A stretch of 64,000 nt of DNA from Caldilineaceae bacterium SB0661_bin_34 (lineage in GTDB: Bacteria; Chloroflexota; Anaerolineae; Caldilineales; Caldilineaceae), in the NCBI GenBank assembly GCA_009841145.1, contig VXMJ01000020.1, forward strand, positions 87,128 to 151,127. Reading direction: 5' to 3'. Below are positions 8,488 to 17,952 of the stretch, piece by piece (position 1 is the stretch's first letter; each line of letters begins with the position of its first letter). Position numbers and translations under genes: made by a program. A model generated the notes under the pieces. It was not told the origin of the DNA, ran no database searches, and was given only the letters and a program-made list of their open reading frames with translations.

Positions 8488-10152
8488 ATGTTGTTCCGCA
8501 AGTCCGTGTCCACCATGCAGAAAGCCGTCTCGCTCGGGTGGCTGGCATCACTGCTCCTTGCCGCCTGTCAAGCGGGCCCGCAGAACACGCCTGCATCTGC
8601 CGCGAACCAGCCTCAGGCCCCGGTGCCCGTGCCCACCTTTACCGCGACTCCCCGGCCGACGACCATCACCGTGGCCGAGCCGGTACCAACCCGAGCGCCT
8701 GTCCATACCGCAACTCCAACCCCTACGGCTACCGTGGAAGAAGACGCGGATGGTCCGGCAACCAATCGGGTTTCCAACCTGCGGGAAGGCCCCGGTACCG
8801 GTTTCCCAAGGGCCGGATGGTTGGAAGCGGACACGCCCGTAACACCGGTGGCACGCAATCAGGACAGTTCCTGGCTGGTACTCGCCGACGGCCATTGGAT
8901 TTGGGCGCCGCTGGTGCGCAATGTCCCAAGGAACCTTCCAGTGGCCGACATCATTCCCGAACCGCCTGCTCGGCCTGTTGCGTCCAACCCCGTTGCGGAT
9001 ACGGGCAGTTCCGCCGAGCCCGTGGCCACTCCAAGCGGATCCCCTCAGACGCCAACCGGCGGATCCCCGCTGCCATCGGGTCTGCAATTCGCCTACGGCA
9101 TTCAGGCTCACGTAATCGATGTGGGCACCCGGAATCGCAGGCAAATCCTCGACGCGGTCCAGGACCTGGGCTTCACGTGGCTGAAGACCCAGATCCGCTG
9201 GGAGGACTTCGAACGCACCCCCGGCTACTACCAGTTCACGAGCAGTCGCACGGAGCTGGACGCGCTGGTGGCCGATGCCGGCCGCCGCAACATCAATCTG
9301 CTGCTCAGCGTCACAGCCACCCCGCGCTGGGCCCGCGAACTCAACGACGACAAATTCGTGGCGGGCTTTCCCAAGGACCCGGCCGCCCTGGCCGGATTCA
9401 TCGGCGAACTGGCCCGGCGCTATTGCGGCAAGGTGGCGGCCATCGAGGTTTGGAACGAGCAGAACTACTACGTGGAAACCGGTGATCGGGACATGCACGG
9501 CAGAGACTACCTAGCCGTACTGATTCCAGCCTCACAGGCGATCCGCCAACACTGTCCCGGCATGTACATCATTTCGGGCGCCTTGACCCCTGCGGCCAGC
9601 ATCACCGGCAAGTCGGTTGATGATTTCGTCTACCTGGAGCAGATGCTGGAGGGAGGCCTGGCCGAATACGTGGATGCCGTCGGAGCCCATCCGCACGGGT
9701 TCAATGTTCCGCCCCAAGCCACGTGGGAGGAGGCCTGTACGGCCATCCAGACGACGGGCAACGAGTTCTTCAACGGCCCCTGCGACAATCCCCACCATTC
9801 CTGGAGCTTCCGCTCCACCATGGAAGGTTACCGGGAACTGCTGGTGCGCTACGGAGCGGGCCACCTACCGATCGTTCCGACCGAATTCGGCTGGCCATCG
9901 TTCCAAAACAGCGCGGACAACATCCACGCGGCCTACCTGTACGCCAACGACAACAGCGAGGACGAACAAGCGGAATGGACGGTGCAGGCCTTCCGGATAA
10001 TGGAGGCATGGGGCTGGACGGGGCCCGCCTTCCTCTGGAACCTGAACTTCCGGGTGGTCGCCCCGACTACCGAACTAGCCTTGTGGGGCATTGTGAGCAA
10101 CCAGTGGGAACCGCTCCCGGTCTATAACGCCCTGCAACAACTGACCCGTTGA
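8488..10152 (+). CDS. Secreted glycoside-hydrolase-like lipoprotein with SH3-like domain
   Basis: The N-terminus has a lipoprotein signal (hydrophobic GWLASLLLAAC, lipobox cysteine). It is followed by a Pro/Thr-rich linker (TPRPTTITV, TPTPTATVEE), a bacterial SH3-like segment (NRVSNLREGPGTGFPRAG through WVLADGHWIWAPLV-like) and a second Pro/Ser-rich linker. The C-terminal ~330 residues are a TIM-barrel of the GH39/GH5 clan: FTWLKTQIRWEDFE, SVTATPRWA, IEVWNEQNY with the usual acid/base NE pair, DAVGAHPHG, and VPTEFGWPS with the nucleophile glutamate. It is probably an exported or surface glycosidase. ATG 8488 gives a charged n-region; ATG 8515 (MQKAVSLGW) is equally possible. Upstream in-frame codons have no signal character. 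Confidence 0.8.
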   Translation: MLFRKSVSTMQKAVSLGWLASLLLAACQAGPQNTPASAANQPQAPVPVPTFTATPRPTTITVAEPVPTRAPVHTATPTPTATVEEDADGPATNRVSNLREGPGTGFPRAGWLEADTPVTPVARNQDSSWLVLADGHWIWAPLVRNVPRNLPVADIIPEPPARPVASNPVADTGSSAEPVATPSGSPQTPTGGSPLPSGLQFAYGIQAHVIDVGTRNRRQILDAVQDLGFTWLKTQIRWEDFERTPGYYQFTSSRTELDALVADAGRRNINLLLSVTATPRWARELNDDKFVAGFPKDPAALAGFIGELARRYCGKVAAIEVWNEQNYYVETGDRDMHGRDYLAVLIPASQAIRQHCPGMYIISGALTPAASITGKSVDDFVYLEQMLEGGLAEYVDAVGAHPHGFNVPPQATWEEACTAIQTTGNEFFNGPCDNPHHSWSFRSTMEGYRELLVRYGAGHLPIVPTEFGWPSFQNSADNIHAAYLYANDNSEDEQAEWTVQAFRIMEAWGWTGPAFLWNLNFRVVAPTTELALWGIVSNQWEPLPVYNALQQLTR

Positions 10153-10259
10153 GGATCCGTCCTCCCGTTGCCGTCCGCAAGCCACCTCCCTTCAGGCAGG
10201 CTACAATTCCTGCGGAACACACGTTGCACTGCCTTCCCCGCACACACAGGAACCCAGCC

Positions 10260-11378
10260 ATGGCCGAGATAGTACGAATGGGCGTTGTAGGCGCCGGCAG
10301 CATCGCCGTGCGCGGCATCATGCCTCATCTGGCGATGGAGGATGTCCATGACCGGGTGCGTATGACGGCGGTCTGCGATCCAGCGCCGGGGCGGGCCGCG
10401 GCGGCATCGGAGCGGTTCGACATTCCCAACCACTTCGAAACCTACGAGGAACTGCTGGCGTCCGGAACCGTGGACGCGGTCTCCATCGCATCGCCCATCG
10501 GCCTGCACTTCGAACAGGGCATACAAGCGGTCGAGGCGGGAGTGCACATGCACTTCAACAAGACCATGACCACGACCAAGGCCGAAGCCGACACGCTGAT
10601 GGCGGCGGCTGAGGCCAAGGGGGTCAAAATCGTGGCCAGCCCCGGCGAGATGATTCGTCCGGTGCACCAGGAAATCAAGCGCATGATTGAGCGCGGGGAC
10701 CTGGGCACGCTCACCTGGGCCATTTGCGGTTCGGCCTTCAGCACCTACCACGAACAGGAAAGGGTCCGCCACGGCGACGATCCCCTCTCGAACATCAATC
10801 CGGCCTGGTACTTCCGCAAGCCGGGCGGCGGGCCGCTCTACGACATGACGGTCTATGGGCTGCATGCCACAACCGGCATCCTGGGACCCGTGAAGCGGGT
10901 CACCGCCATGTCCGGCGTGCGCATCCACGAGCGGGAATTCAGGGGCGAAATGTTGCCAACCGACATGGACGACAGCACGCTGATCGTGGTCGACTTCGGT
11001 GACAACCTCTTCGGCTTCGTCTACGGTGTGGCCGCGGGCGCGCCGCGGGCGGACGGCCGCATCACGCTGTTCGGCACCAAGGGCACCATTTCGGGCCCCA
11101 TGTTCAACGGCGAGATGATCGACTATCCCGGCCGGGACGAGGACACCAAGCACGGCGGCTACAACCTGAATGGATCCCTGCCCCATGTCGTGGGTCCGCA
11201 TCAGGAGCAGGAGGAGGCCCACGTCTACGAGGACATCATGCAGCTCGTGGACCTGCTGCTGTACGACAAGCCCACCCTGTCCACGCCGGAGCACGCCCGG
11301 CACGTGATCGAGGTCTTCGACAAGGCCTACCTGTCCGCCGAGACCGGCACTGTGCAGGAAGTCGTTACGACCTTCTAA
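10260..11378 (+). CDS. Gfo/Idh/MocA family oxidoreductase
   Basis: Residues from MGVVGAGSIAVRGI form the Rossmann dinucleotide-binding motif (GxGxxA-like), followed by the NAD(P)-binding half, and then the C-terminal alpha/beta domain (GGGPLYDMTVYGLHA, the substrate-side motif with catalytic His). The usual EKP motif is NKT here (HFNKTMTTTKAEAD), keeping a lysine. Members oxidise sugars, inositols or related polyols with NAD(P). The ATG at 10260 is the family start; the longer frame upstream is not conserved-looking. It precedes three sugar/solute MFS genes, suggesting uptake plus oxidation of one substrate class. Confidence 0.9.
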   Translation: MAEIVRMGVVGAGSIAVRGIMPHLAMEDVHDRVRMTAVCDPAPGRAAAASERFDIPNHFETYEELLASGTVDAVSIASPIGLHFEQGIQAVEAGVHMHFNKTMTTTKAEADTLMAAAEAKGVKIVASPGEMIRPVHQEIKRMIERGDLGTLTWAICGSAFSTYHEQERVRHGDDPLSNINPAWYFRKPGGGPLYDMTVYGLHATTGILGPVKRVTAMSGVRIHEREFRGEMLPTDMDDSTLIVVDFGDNLFGFVYGVAAGAPRADGRITLFGTKGTISGPMFNGEMIDYPGRDEDTKHGGYNLNGSLPHVVGPHQEQEEAHVYEDIMQLVDLLLYDKPTLSTPEHARHVIEVFDKAYLSAETGTVQEVVTTF

Positions 11379-11387
11379 TGCCCCTTC

Positions 11388-11411
11388 CCGGCCGGATCGC
11401 GGTCCGGCCGG
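11388..11411 (+). terminator. GC-rich hairpin between dehydrogenase and MFS genes
   Basis: A perfect 9-bp stem CCGGCCGGA/TCCGGCCGG with a 6-base loop begins nine bases after the dehydrogenase stop codon. No T-tract follows, so it may be a weak or factor-assisted terminator, or an mRNA-stabilising stem within one operon. Confidence 0.45.
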
Positions 11412-11454
11412 TCCACCCCTACGGAGCGGGTTTCCGGCCCGGCTGCGCGCCCTC

Positions 11455-12648
11455 ATGCTGACACGCCTTGGCCTGACACCCTACTCCTTCCGCGCCACGG
11501 CCGCCTACTACCTTTCCTTCATCGGCCTGGGCGTGGTCAGCGCATCGATCGGCCCTGCGCTGCCCTTTCTGAGTGCCCAGGTGCAGGTTACGGTGGCCGA
11601 AGCCAGCAGCCTGGTCGTGGCCAAATCGGCCGGGTTCATGCTGGGCTCGTTCCTGATGGGTCGCCTGGCGGACCGGGTCCGGGCCCACGGCCTGTTGCAG
11701 ATTTGCCTGCTGGCCAGCGCCGCCTGCACGTTGACCATCCCCAACCTCCCGGACCTCGCGGCCCTGCTGGCATGCCTGTTCCTGCTGGGCACCTTTGTGG
11801 GCGGGGTGGACGTGGGAGCCAACATCGTGATTGTCTGGGTGTTCCGGGAGAAATTCGCTCCCTATCTAACCGGTCTCCACTTCATCTGGGGGGTTGGCGC
11901 CCTGGCCTCACCCCTGATCATTGTCACCTTCGTGGAACTCACAGGCGATCTGCGCCTGTCCTACACGATCATCACGGGCGTGCTGCTGGTCATGTCACTG
12001 CTGTTCGTCCGGCTGCCCAGTCCCGAACCTATTCGGGACCGCGAGGAGGCGCAGTATCCGATCCCGCCCCGGCCGATGTTCATGATGGTGACGATGTTGT
12101 TTTTGGCGGGCACCATTGAACTGGTGGTGGCCACCTGGATTCTCACCTATGTCCTGGAGCTGGGGCTGGCCGACAAAATCACCGGCGGCTACCTCAACTC
12201 CAGCTTTTTCCTGGGGATCATTGGCGCGCGCCTCGTCAGCATCTTCCTCGTCCGGCGGTTTTCCATCTCGCAGGTTCTGTACGGCAGCCTGATCACCATC
12301 ACCGTCGGCTGCCTGTTGCCGCTGATCATGCCTACTTCGCTGGCGGTCCTCTGGGTTGCGGTCGTCCTGGCCGGCATCGGGGTTGCATCCCTGTTTCCCT
12401 TCTGCCTGAACCTAGCCCCGACCTATCTGCCACCCGAAGGGCGCGTGACCAGTTGGATGTATGCCGGCGCCTCCTTTGGCTTTCTAGTCATGCCGTGGAT
12501 TACAGGCCAGTTGTTCGAGTCGGTGGGGCCACACATCATTTGGCACTTCGCCCTTGGTGGCGCCCTGCTCAAACTTGGGCTGTTGTATGCATTGGAAAAG
12601 ATGCCGCGCTACGTCCTGCCCGGATTGAAGGCCGGCGCCGCTGCGTGA
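11455..12648 (+). CDS. MFS transporter, copy 1 of a tandem triplet
   Basis: This 397-aa integral membrane protein has twelve hydrophobic segments and the MFS loop 2-3 signature GSFLMGRLADRVRAHG. It lacks any soluble domain. The central loop (PSPEPIRDREEAQYPIPPRP) separates the two six-helix halves. The family resembles the FucP/sugar-type and YfkF-like proton-linked carriers; the substrate is not known. It is very close in sequence to the next gene (identical starts LGLTPYSFRATAAYYLSFIG) and more distant from the third. The ATG at 11455 is in the context conserved at the start of all three copies. Confidence 0.92.
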   Translation: MLTRLGLTPYSFRATAAYYLSFIGLGVVSASIGPALPFLSAQVQVTVAEASSLVVAKSAGFMLGSFLMGRLADRVRAHGLLQICLLASAACTLTIPNLPDLAALLACLFLLGTFVGGVDVGANIVIVWVFREKFAPYLTGLHFIWGVGALASPLIIVTFVELTGDLRLSYTIITGVLLVMSLLFVRLPSPEPIRDREEAQYPIPPRPMFMMVTMLFLAGTIELVVATWILTYVLELGLADKITGGYLNSSFFLGIIGARLVSIFLVRRFSISQVLYGSLITITVGCLLPLIMPTSLAVLWVAVVLAGIGVASLFPFCLNLAPTYLPPEGRVTSWMYAGASFGFLVMPWITGQLFESVGPHIIWHFALGGALLKLGLLYALEKMPRYVLPGLKAGAAA

Positions 12649-12682
12649 TCGCCCCGACGGCGGTTCCCCAACGGCTTTTCCC

Positions 12683-13861
12683 ATGCTGGCGCGCCTAGGG
12701 TTGACTCCCTACTCGTTCCGCGCCACGGCCGCCTACTACCTGTCCTTCATCGGCCTGGGAGTCGTCACCGCCTCCGTCGGACCGGCGTTGCCCTTCCTGA
12801 GTGAGCAGGTTCAGGTCACGCTGGCCGAAGCCAGCGGCCTGGTGGTCGCCCAGTCGGCCGGGTTCATGCTGGGCTCCTTCCTGGCAGGGCCCCTGACCGA
12901 CCGCCTCCGGGCCCATGGCCTGTTTCAGGTCTGCCTGCTGGTCAGCGCCGCCTGCGCCCTGGCGGTCCCCAACATGCCCGACTTTCCCCTCCTGCTGGTG
13001 TGCCTGTTCCTGATGGGGACATTCGTGGGCGGGATTGACGTAGGGGGCAACATCGTGATCGTCTGGCTATTCCGGGAGAAGTTCGCGCCCTTCCTGACCG
13101 GTCTCCACTTCATCTGGGGTCTCGGTGCCTTGGCAGCACCCCTGATCATTGTCACGTTCGAGGAGCTCACGGGCGACCTGCGCCTGTCCTACACGATCAT
13201 CGCGGGCATCCTGCTGGTCATGTTGCTCCTGTTCATCCGCCTGCCCAGTCCCGCCCCGATCCGCGATCGGAAGGAGACGCGCTATCACATCCCGCCCCGG
13301 CCGATGTTCATGCTGATCGCCATGATGTTTCTGGCAGCCACCAGCGAGATTGTCGTGGCCACCTGGCTGCTCGCATACGTGCTCCAGAGGGACCTGGCCG
13401 ACGCGATCACCGGGGGCTATCTCAACTCCAGCCTCTTCCTAGGGATGCTTGGCGCGCGCCTCGCAAGCATATTCCTCCTACGGCGGTTCACCATTGCGCA
13501 GGTTCTCTACGGAGGCCTGTTCGCCTTGGCCGCAGGCTGCCTGTTGGCCTTGGCCATGCCGACGTCGCTGGCGGTGCTCTGGATTGCAGCCATCCTGGTC
13601 GGTGTAGGATTTGCACCCCTCATCCCCGGCTGCCTTAGCCTGGCCCCAAACCATCTGCCGCCCGAAGGACGCGTTACCAGCTGGATGTACGCAGGGGCCT
13701 CGTTGGGTTTTCTGGCCATGCCGTGGATCACCGGGCAGTTGTTCGAGTCGGTGGGCCCGCAGATCATTTGGCACTTCTCCCTTGGCGGGACCATACTCAG
13801 CCTGCTGCTGCTGTATGCATTGGAACAAATGCCGCGCTATGTCCTGAAGGCCGCCGCGTGA
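12683..13861 (+). CDS. MFS transporter, copy 2 of a tandem triplet
   Basis: A 392-aa twelve-helix carrier, the closest relative of copy 1: both begin MLxRLGLTPYSFRATAAYY and share ITGGYLNSS, GRVTSWMYAGAS and ITGQLFESVGP. The loop 2-3 motif reads GSFLAGPLTDRLRAHG, so the arginine of the usual RLADR is replaced by PLTDR. Differences cluster in the helices and could shift specificity. It probably imports or exports a solute together with its neighbours; no substrate is inferable. Confidence 0.92.
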   Translation: MLARLGLTPYSFRATAAYYLSFIGLGVVTASVGPALPFLSEQVQVTLAEASGLVVAQSAGFMLGSFLAGPLTDRLRAHGLFQVCLLVSAACALAVPNMPDFPLLLVCLFLMGTFVGGIDVGGNIVIVWLFREKFAPFLTGLHFIWGLGALAAPLIIVTFEELTGDLRLSYTIIAGILLVMLLLFIRLPSPAPIRDRKETRYHIPPRPMFMLIAMMFLAATSEIVVATWLLAYVLQRDLADAITGGYLNSSLFLGMLGARLASIFLLRRFTIAQVLYGGLFALAAGCLLALAMPTSLAVLWIAAILVGVGFAPLIPGCLSLAPNHLPPEGRVTSWMYAGASLGFLAMPWITGQLFESVGPQIIWHFSLGGTILSLLLLYALEQMPRYVLKAAA

Positions 13862-13895
13862 CCACCCCGGCGGCGGCTTCCCAACGGCAATCCCC

Positions 13896-15080
13896 ATGCT
13901 GGCGCGCCTGGGCCTGACCCCCTACGCCTTCCGAGCCACGACGGCCTACTACTGGTCGTTCACCGCGCTCGGCGTGAGCCAGATCGCGCTGGGGCCGGCC
14001 CTGCCCTTTCTGGCGGATCAAATGCAGGTCTCCCTGGCCCAGGTCAGCCTGCTGGCCACGGCGCGGGCGGCCGGCTTCCTGGTCGGCTCGTTCCTGGCCG
14101 GACGCCTGGCCGACCGTGGCCGGCCCCACGGCATGCTGCAGGTCTGTGCCGCGATGGCCGCCGTCGTGACCTTGGCGATTCCCCACGTTCCCCTCTTCTG
14201 GTGGCTGGTCGGCCTCCTGATCGTCGTGGGGTTGTTGGAAGGCCCGCTGGACATCGGGTTCAACGTCCTGATCGTCTGGCTGTTCCGCAACCGCGTCGCG
14301 CCGTACATGACCGGCCTCCACTTCGTATGGGGCATCGGCGCGCTGCTCGCCCCGCTGGTGATTGTCCTCTTCCACGACCTGACCGGCGACCTCGCCGCGT
14401 CCTACGCGGTCATCGCCCTGGCACTGCTGTCGATATCCTTCGCCTACGTCCGCCTGCCCAGTCCCGAGCCGGTACGCCAGCGGCATGAGGCACGCTATCC
14501 TCTGTCACCGTGGCCCATGTTCCTGTTGACCGCCATGCTGTTCATGGCCGCTGCCCTCCAGTTGTCGGTGTCCACCTGGCTGTTGGCCTACATCCTCGAA
14601 CTGGACCTGGCCGACGAAATCACGGGCGGCCTGATCAATTCCGAGTTCTTTCTCGGGATCATCGTGACCCGGCTCGCGAGCGTGCCCCTGCTGCGGCGCG
14701 TGTCCATCGCCCGACTGCTTGCCGTCAGCCTCCTGTTCGTGACCTTGGGCTGCCTGGCTGTCCTGGCCTTTCCGCAATCGCTACCGGTCCTGCATGCAGC
14801 CATGATCGTGATTGGAGCCGGGTTTGCCAACCTGTTTCCCGGTGCCCTCAACCTGGCTCCCCGGTACCTGCCGGCCGAGGGCCGGGTCACCAGCTACATG
14901 TACATGGGCTCCGGGATTGCTTTCTTCGTAACGCCGTGGATCACCGGACAGATGTTCGACTACATCGGCCCGTACGTCATCTGGTTCTTCGCGCTCGGCG
15001 GCACAGCGGCGTTGATGCTGCTGCTGGTCCTGCTGGTGCGCGTCCCGCGGTACCGGGGACCGGGCGCCGCCGGGGTCTGA
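13896..15080 (+). CDS. MFS transporter, copy 3 of a tandem triplet
   Basis: The most diverged copy (394 aa): it keeps LGLTPYAFRATTAYYWSF, the motif GSFLAGRLADRGRPHG, the loop PSPEPVRQRHEARYPLSP and the tail GRVTSYMYMGSGIAFFVTPW. It is followed 87 bases later by a dehydrogenase, so the triplet sits inside a Gfo - MFS x3 - Gfo cluster on one strand and may be a single transcription unit. Confidence 0.92.
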   Translation: MLARLGLTPYAFRATTAYYWSFTALGVSQIALGPALPFLADQMQVSLAQVSLLATARAAGFLVGSFLAGRLADRGRPHGMLQVCAAMAAVVTLAIPHVPLFWWLVGLLIVVGLLEGPLDIGFNVLIVWLFRNRVAPYMTGLHFVWGIGALLAPLVIVLFHDLTGDLAASYAVIALALLSISFAYVRLPSPEPVRQRHEARYPLSPWPMFLLTAMLFMAAALQLSVSTWLLAYILELDLADEITGGLINSEFFLGIIVTRLASVPLLRRVSIARLLAVSLLFVTLGCLAVLAFPQSLPVLHAAMIVIGAGFANLFPGALNLAPRYLPAEGRVTSYMYMGSGIAFFVTPWITGQMFDYIGPYVIWFFALGGTAALMLLLVLLVRVPRYRGPGAAGV

Positions 15081-15167
15081 CAGTAGAATTGATTCCCGGC
15101 GCGGGACTCCCAACCCATAGTGCGCCTTCATATCCAAGTCCAGACCCTGAACCGGGAGGAACCACCC

Positions 15168-16358
15168 ATGCAGAACGTTGCCATGCTGGGAACCGGCCTG
15201 ATCGGCATGTTCTACACCCAATCCCTGAACGGCCAGCGCAATCGGGACCGAGTCACCATCCTGCAATCCCGCTCAGAGGAAAGGGCCCGGCAGTCCGCCG
15301 CGGACTGGGGCGTGCCGGCCTGGACCACCGACATCGACGAGGCGCTGCGCCACCCCGGGGTTACGACAGTCGTGATCGGCCTGCCGAACTTCATGCACCT
15401 GGAAGCAGTGCAGAAAGCAGTCGAGGCCCCCAACATCAAGGCGATCCTGTGTACCAAGCCGCTAGCCCGCAATGGTGCCGAAGCGGCGGAGATCCTGAAG
15501 GTGGTCGAGGATGCCGGCGTCTTTCATGGATACTTGGAGGATCTGGTCTACGCCCCCAAGGCCCTGAAGGCGATCAAGTCCGTGCAGGACGGTGCCATCG
15601 GGGATGTCCTGGTGGCGCGCTCGCGGGAGACGCACCCCGGTCCCCACAGCGCCTGGTTCTTCGATGCCGAGAAGGCCGGCGGCGGCGCGGTCATCGATCT
15701 GGGGTGCCACTGCATCGAGATCATCCGCAGCTATGTGGGCAAGCACAACCGACCGGTCGAGGTGATGTGCTGGCACGACACAATGGTGCACCCCATCCAG
15801 GCCGAGGACACGGCGCTGGTCTGGATCCGCTTCGAGAACGGCGCGGTCGGCCAGTTCGAGGTCAGCTGGACCTTCCGCGGCGGCATGGACCTGCGCGACG
15901 AAATCTCGGGCACCGAGGGCACCATTTGGCTCAACCATTTCCTGCGCACCGGCTTCGAGATGTTCACCTCCGGCGAGGGCTCCGGCTATGTGGCGGAGAA
16001 GTCGGAGGTGGAGAGCGGCTGGCTCTTCCCGGTCGGCGACGAGATTGTCGAGCTGGGCTACACCGACATGTTCACGGACATGTTCAACAGCCTGGAGCAG
16101 GGGACCTCGCCCACCGAGGACTTCTACGACGGCTACGTGGTGAACTGCGTCATGGACGCCTGCTATCGGTCGGCCAAGGAACGCACATGGGTGCCGGTGG
16201 AGGTCGACTGGCGGCACGGCAAGGCGGATCCGATTCGCCGCGAGATTACGGAGTACGACGGCAAGAACATCGTCAAACAGGAGACCATGCCGGACGGCCG
16301 GGTCAAGATGATCCTGATGGAAAAGGACACGGGCCGGATCGTGGACATCACGGTCTGA
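15168..16358 (+). CDS. Gfo/Idh/MocA family oxidoreductase
   Basis: A 396-aa NAD(P)-dependent dehydrogenase: Rossmann start [19 protein letters not shown], the EKP-equivalent TKPLARN with lysine retained, and the C-terminal substrate motif [22 protein letters not shown] Shine-Dalgarno (GGGAGGA) lies seven bases before the ATG at 15168, which decides the start over the longer frame from 15120. The last ~60 residues ([20 protein letters not shown]) extend beyond the usual fold and may make oligomer contacts. It likely oxidises a sugar or polyol handled by the MFS carriers upstream. Confidence 0.92.
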   Translation: MQNVAMLGTGLIGMFYTQSLNGQRNRDRVTILQSRSEERARQSAADWGVPAWTTDIDEALRHPGVTTVVIGLPNFMHLEAVQKAVEAPNIKAILCTKPLARNGAEAAEILKVVEDAGVFHGYLEDLVYAPKALKAIKSVQDGAIGDVLVARSRETHPGPHSAWFFDAEKAGGGAVIDLGCHCIEIIRSYVGKHNRPVEVMCWHDTMVHPIQAEDTALVWIRFENGAVGQFEVSWTFRGGMDLRDEISGTEGTIWLNHFLRTGFEMFTSGEGSGYVAEKSEVESGWLFPVGDEIVELGYTDMFTDMFNSLEQGTSPTEDFYDGYVVNCVMDACYRSAKERTWVPVEVDWRHGKADPIRREITEYDGKNIVKQETMPDGRVKMILMEKDTGRIVDITV

Positions 16359-16560
16359 CCGCGCCGATGCCGGACAACGGGGCAGGATGGGATCGCTTGG
16401 CGGTTGGTTTGACTGCACCTGCCAATCGAGCAGGTCTTTCGAGATCGACGCCAGACTTGAACTACCGAACCCCCACACCGGGAAACCCAACGCAGCATGC
16501 TGGCCGGTGCACGCCGTTTCCTGGCGGATACAAGTACTCCGCTCGCATGGGAGGTGCCCG

Positions 16561-17730
16561 ATGACTGTCACCAAACCCTGGACAGCACCGGAGGACAAAC
16601 CAGTACTCCCGGTCGACCTGTCCAAGCCGATCCCTTCCTGGGACAGCCCGGAATACCCTGCCGAATGGCCCAAGAACGATCCGGGGAGGACCGTCGGGCA
16701 CGCCTACATCCTCCATTACCTGTCCAACGCCCTGCTCTCGCTCCTGAGGCGGCGCGGCCGGCCCTTCGCGGTCAACCAGGACATCGGACTCCACTTCGTC
16801 GATGACCGCGGCCAGGCCCAGCGGTGCGACCCGGACCTGATGGTCATGCCCTTCCCCAACACCGGCAAGGGATCCCTGCGCCACCGGGACATGCCCTGCC
16901 CACCGGACTGCGTCATCGAGGTCGCATCTCGGTCCACCGTGGACAATGACCTGGGGATCAAGAAGGAATGGTATGCCTGGATGGGGGTCCGCGAGTACTG
17001 GATCCTGGATCCGGTCGACTCCGACGACCCCGCCCACTTCGAGCACGGCCTGCTGCTGCCGGACGGCCCCCTGATGGGCTGGCGGCTGGAACAGGACCGC
17101 TACGAGCCGCTGGCTACGTTTTGGGACGCAGCCGCCCGCACGTGGTCCGCCCACGCGCCGGCCCTGGCCTGCGACATTCTCATGTCGCAGGCATTGCACA
17201 AGGAGGAAACCGATGGCGGTTACCGGCTTGTGGCCCCCGAGACGGGCGGGCCGCTGCCCAGTAGCAGCGAGAAGGACCAACTCCTAGCGGAAAAGGACAA
17301 ACTGCTGGCAGAAAAAGATGTCCAGCTGGCGGAGAAGGAGAGGGCAATCCAGAAAGTGGTCAGAACCATGGCACAGTTGCGATACGACGACTCCACCGCC
17401 GACCGACTACGGTCGATGATGCAGCGGACCTCCACTCCCGTGCCGGCAATTGATGTGGTCCGAGGATGGATGGCGAAACCGTCATCCGAAGAATTCCTGG
17501 ACTTGGCACGCCAACACTTCGGATTGTCCGAGTCAAGCCGTCCAGGGTTTCAGGTCGCCGTTCCGTACCGGTTCGATCCCGGCTGCCTTGCACAATCCCG
17601 ATGCACCGCGGGAACAGATGGATGCTTCACCCGAGGCTTCCAGACAGTGGCAGGGGCATGCAGACTCCTTGGCACTGCCAGCAACGAATGCGCTTTGACA
17701 TTCCCGGAGTGTGAAGCCGCGCATCCATGA
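16561..17730 (+). CDS. Uma2 (DUF820) PD-(D/E)XK-fold protein with coiled-coil tail
   Basis: Residues about 45-215 are a Uma2 domain: DPDLMVMPFP, CVIEVASRSTVDNDLGIKK and GVREYWILDP supply the D, E and K of the restriction-endonuclease fold. A heptad run follows (EKDQLLAEKDKLLAEKD, about residues 238-262). The last ~50 residues, rich in C, R and G, look unlike a folded domain and may be read-through of former non-coding DNA. Uma2 proteins are expanded in cyanobacteria and Chloroflexota; function is not established. The ATG at 16561 is the first start giving a Uma2-like N-terminus. A second gene of this kind lies at 45407-46681. Confidence 0.82.
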   Translation: MTVTKPWTAPEDKPVLPVDLSKPIPSWDSPEYPAEWPKNDPGRTVGHAYILHYLSNALLSLLRRRGRPFAVNQDIGLHFVDDRGQAQRCDPDLMVMPFPNTGKGSLRHRDMPCPPDCVIEVASRSTVDNDLGIKKEWYAWMGVREYWILDPVDSDDPAHFEHGLLLPDGPLMGWRLEQDRYEPLATFWDAAARTWSAHAPALACDILMSQALHKEETDGGYRLVAPETGGPLPSSSEKDQLLAEKDKLLAEKDVQLAEKERAIQKVVRTMAQLRYDDSTADRLRSMMQRTSTPVPAIDVVRGWMAKPSSEEFLDLARQHFGLSESSRPGFQVAVPYRFDPGCLAQSRCTAGTDGCFTRGFQTVAGACRLLGTASNECALTFPECEAAHP

Positions 17731-17783
17731 CAGCACCTACCCATCCCCACACTGATTGAATCAGTCTTGGCGTGGTTGGTTTC

Positions 17784-17812
17784 TGCACTCTCGGGCGATC
17801 CGCGCCTATAAT
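17784..17812 (+). promoter_or_regulatory. Promoter of tRNA-Glu
   Basis: A perfect -10 hexamer TATAAT (17807-17812) lies 22 bases before the mature tRNA 5' end. The -35 is weak: TGCACT at 17784-17789 gives a 17-bp spacer. Confidence 0.55.
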
Positions 17813-17834
17813 GCCGGGTCCTGGACCGGGATAT

Positions 17835-17912
17835 GCCCCCATCGTCTAGTCTGGCCTAGGACACCAGCCTTTCAAGCTGGCGACAGGGGTTCGAATCCCC
17901 TTGGGGGTACCA
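17835..17912 (+). tRNA. tRNA-Glu (anticodon TTC)
   Basis: Acceptor GCCCCCA (17835-17841) pairs with TGGGGGT (17902-17908), discriminator A, and CCA is encoded (17910-17912). The anticodon arm CCAGC-CTTTCAA-GCTGG presents TTC. The T arm is AGGGG-TTCGAAT-CCCCT. The D arm begins TCTAGTCTGGCCTAGGA. All arms fold, so the tRNA should be functional. Confidence 0.95.
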
Positions 17913-17916
17913 ATGG

Positions 17917-17946
17917 CAGCCGCCAAACCTCACGGTTTGGCGGCTG
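17917..17946. terminator. Bidirectional hairpin terminator between tRNA-Glu and converging gene
   Basis: A perfect 13-bp stem (CAGCCGCCAAACC / GGTTTGGCGGCTG) with a TCAC loop begins four bases after the tRNA CCA and ends six bases before the stop of the minus-strand dehydrogenase. It can serve both transcripts; T-tracts on either side are short. Confidence 0.75.
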
Positions 17947-17952
17947 TTGGCG

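Larger units (their letters stand above)
11455..15080 (+). repeat. Tandem triplication of an MFS gene with conserved 34-bp spacers
   Basis: Three consecutive MFS genes of 397, 392 and 394 aa share N-terminus, central loop and C-terminus. Both gaps (12649-12682 and 13862-13895) are 34 bp and align with each other (cggcggttccccaacgg against cggcggcttcccaacgg). This shows that gene plus leader was duplicated as a unit, copies 1 and 2 more recently than copy 3. Confidence 0.9.

Noticed and set aside
14510-16564. A 684-codon frame across the third MFS gene and the dehydrogenase
   Set aside because: It runs through two real genes in another frame; composition is that of a shadow.
17835-17912. tRNA-Glu as integration site of an island
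   Set aside because: No integrase and no repeat of the tRNA 3' end were seen downstream; the defence island starts 10 kb away.
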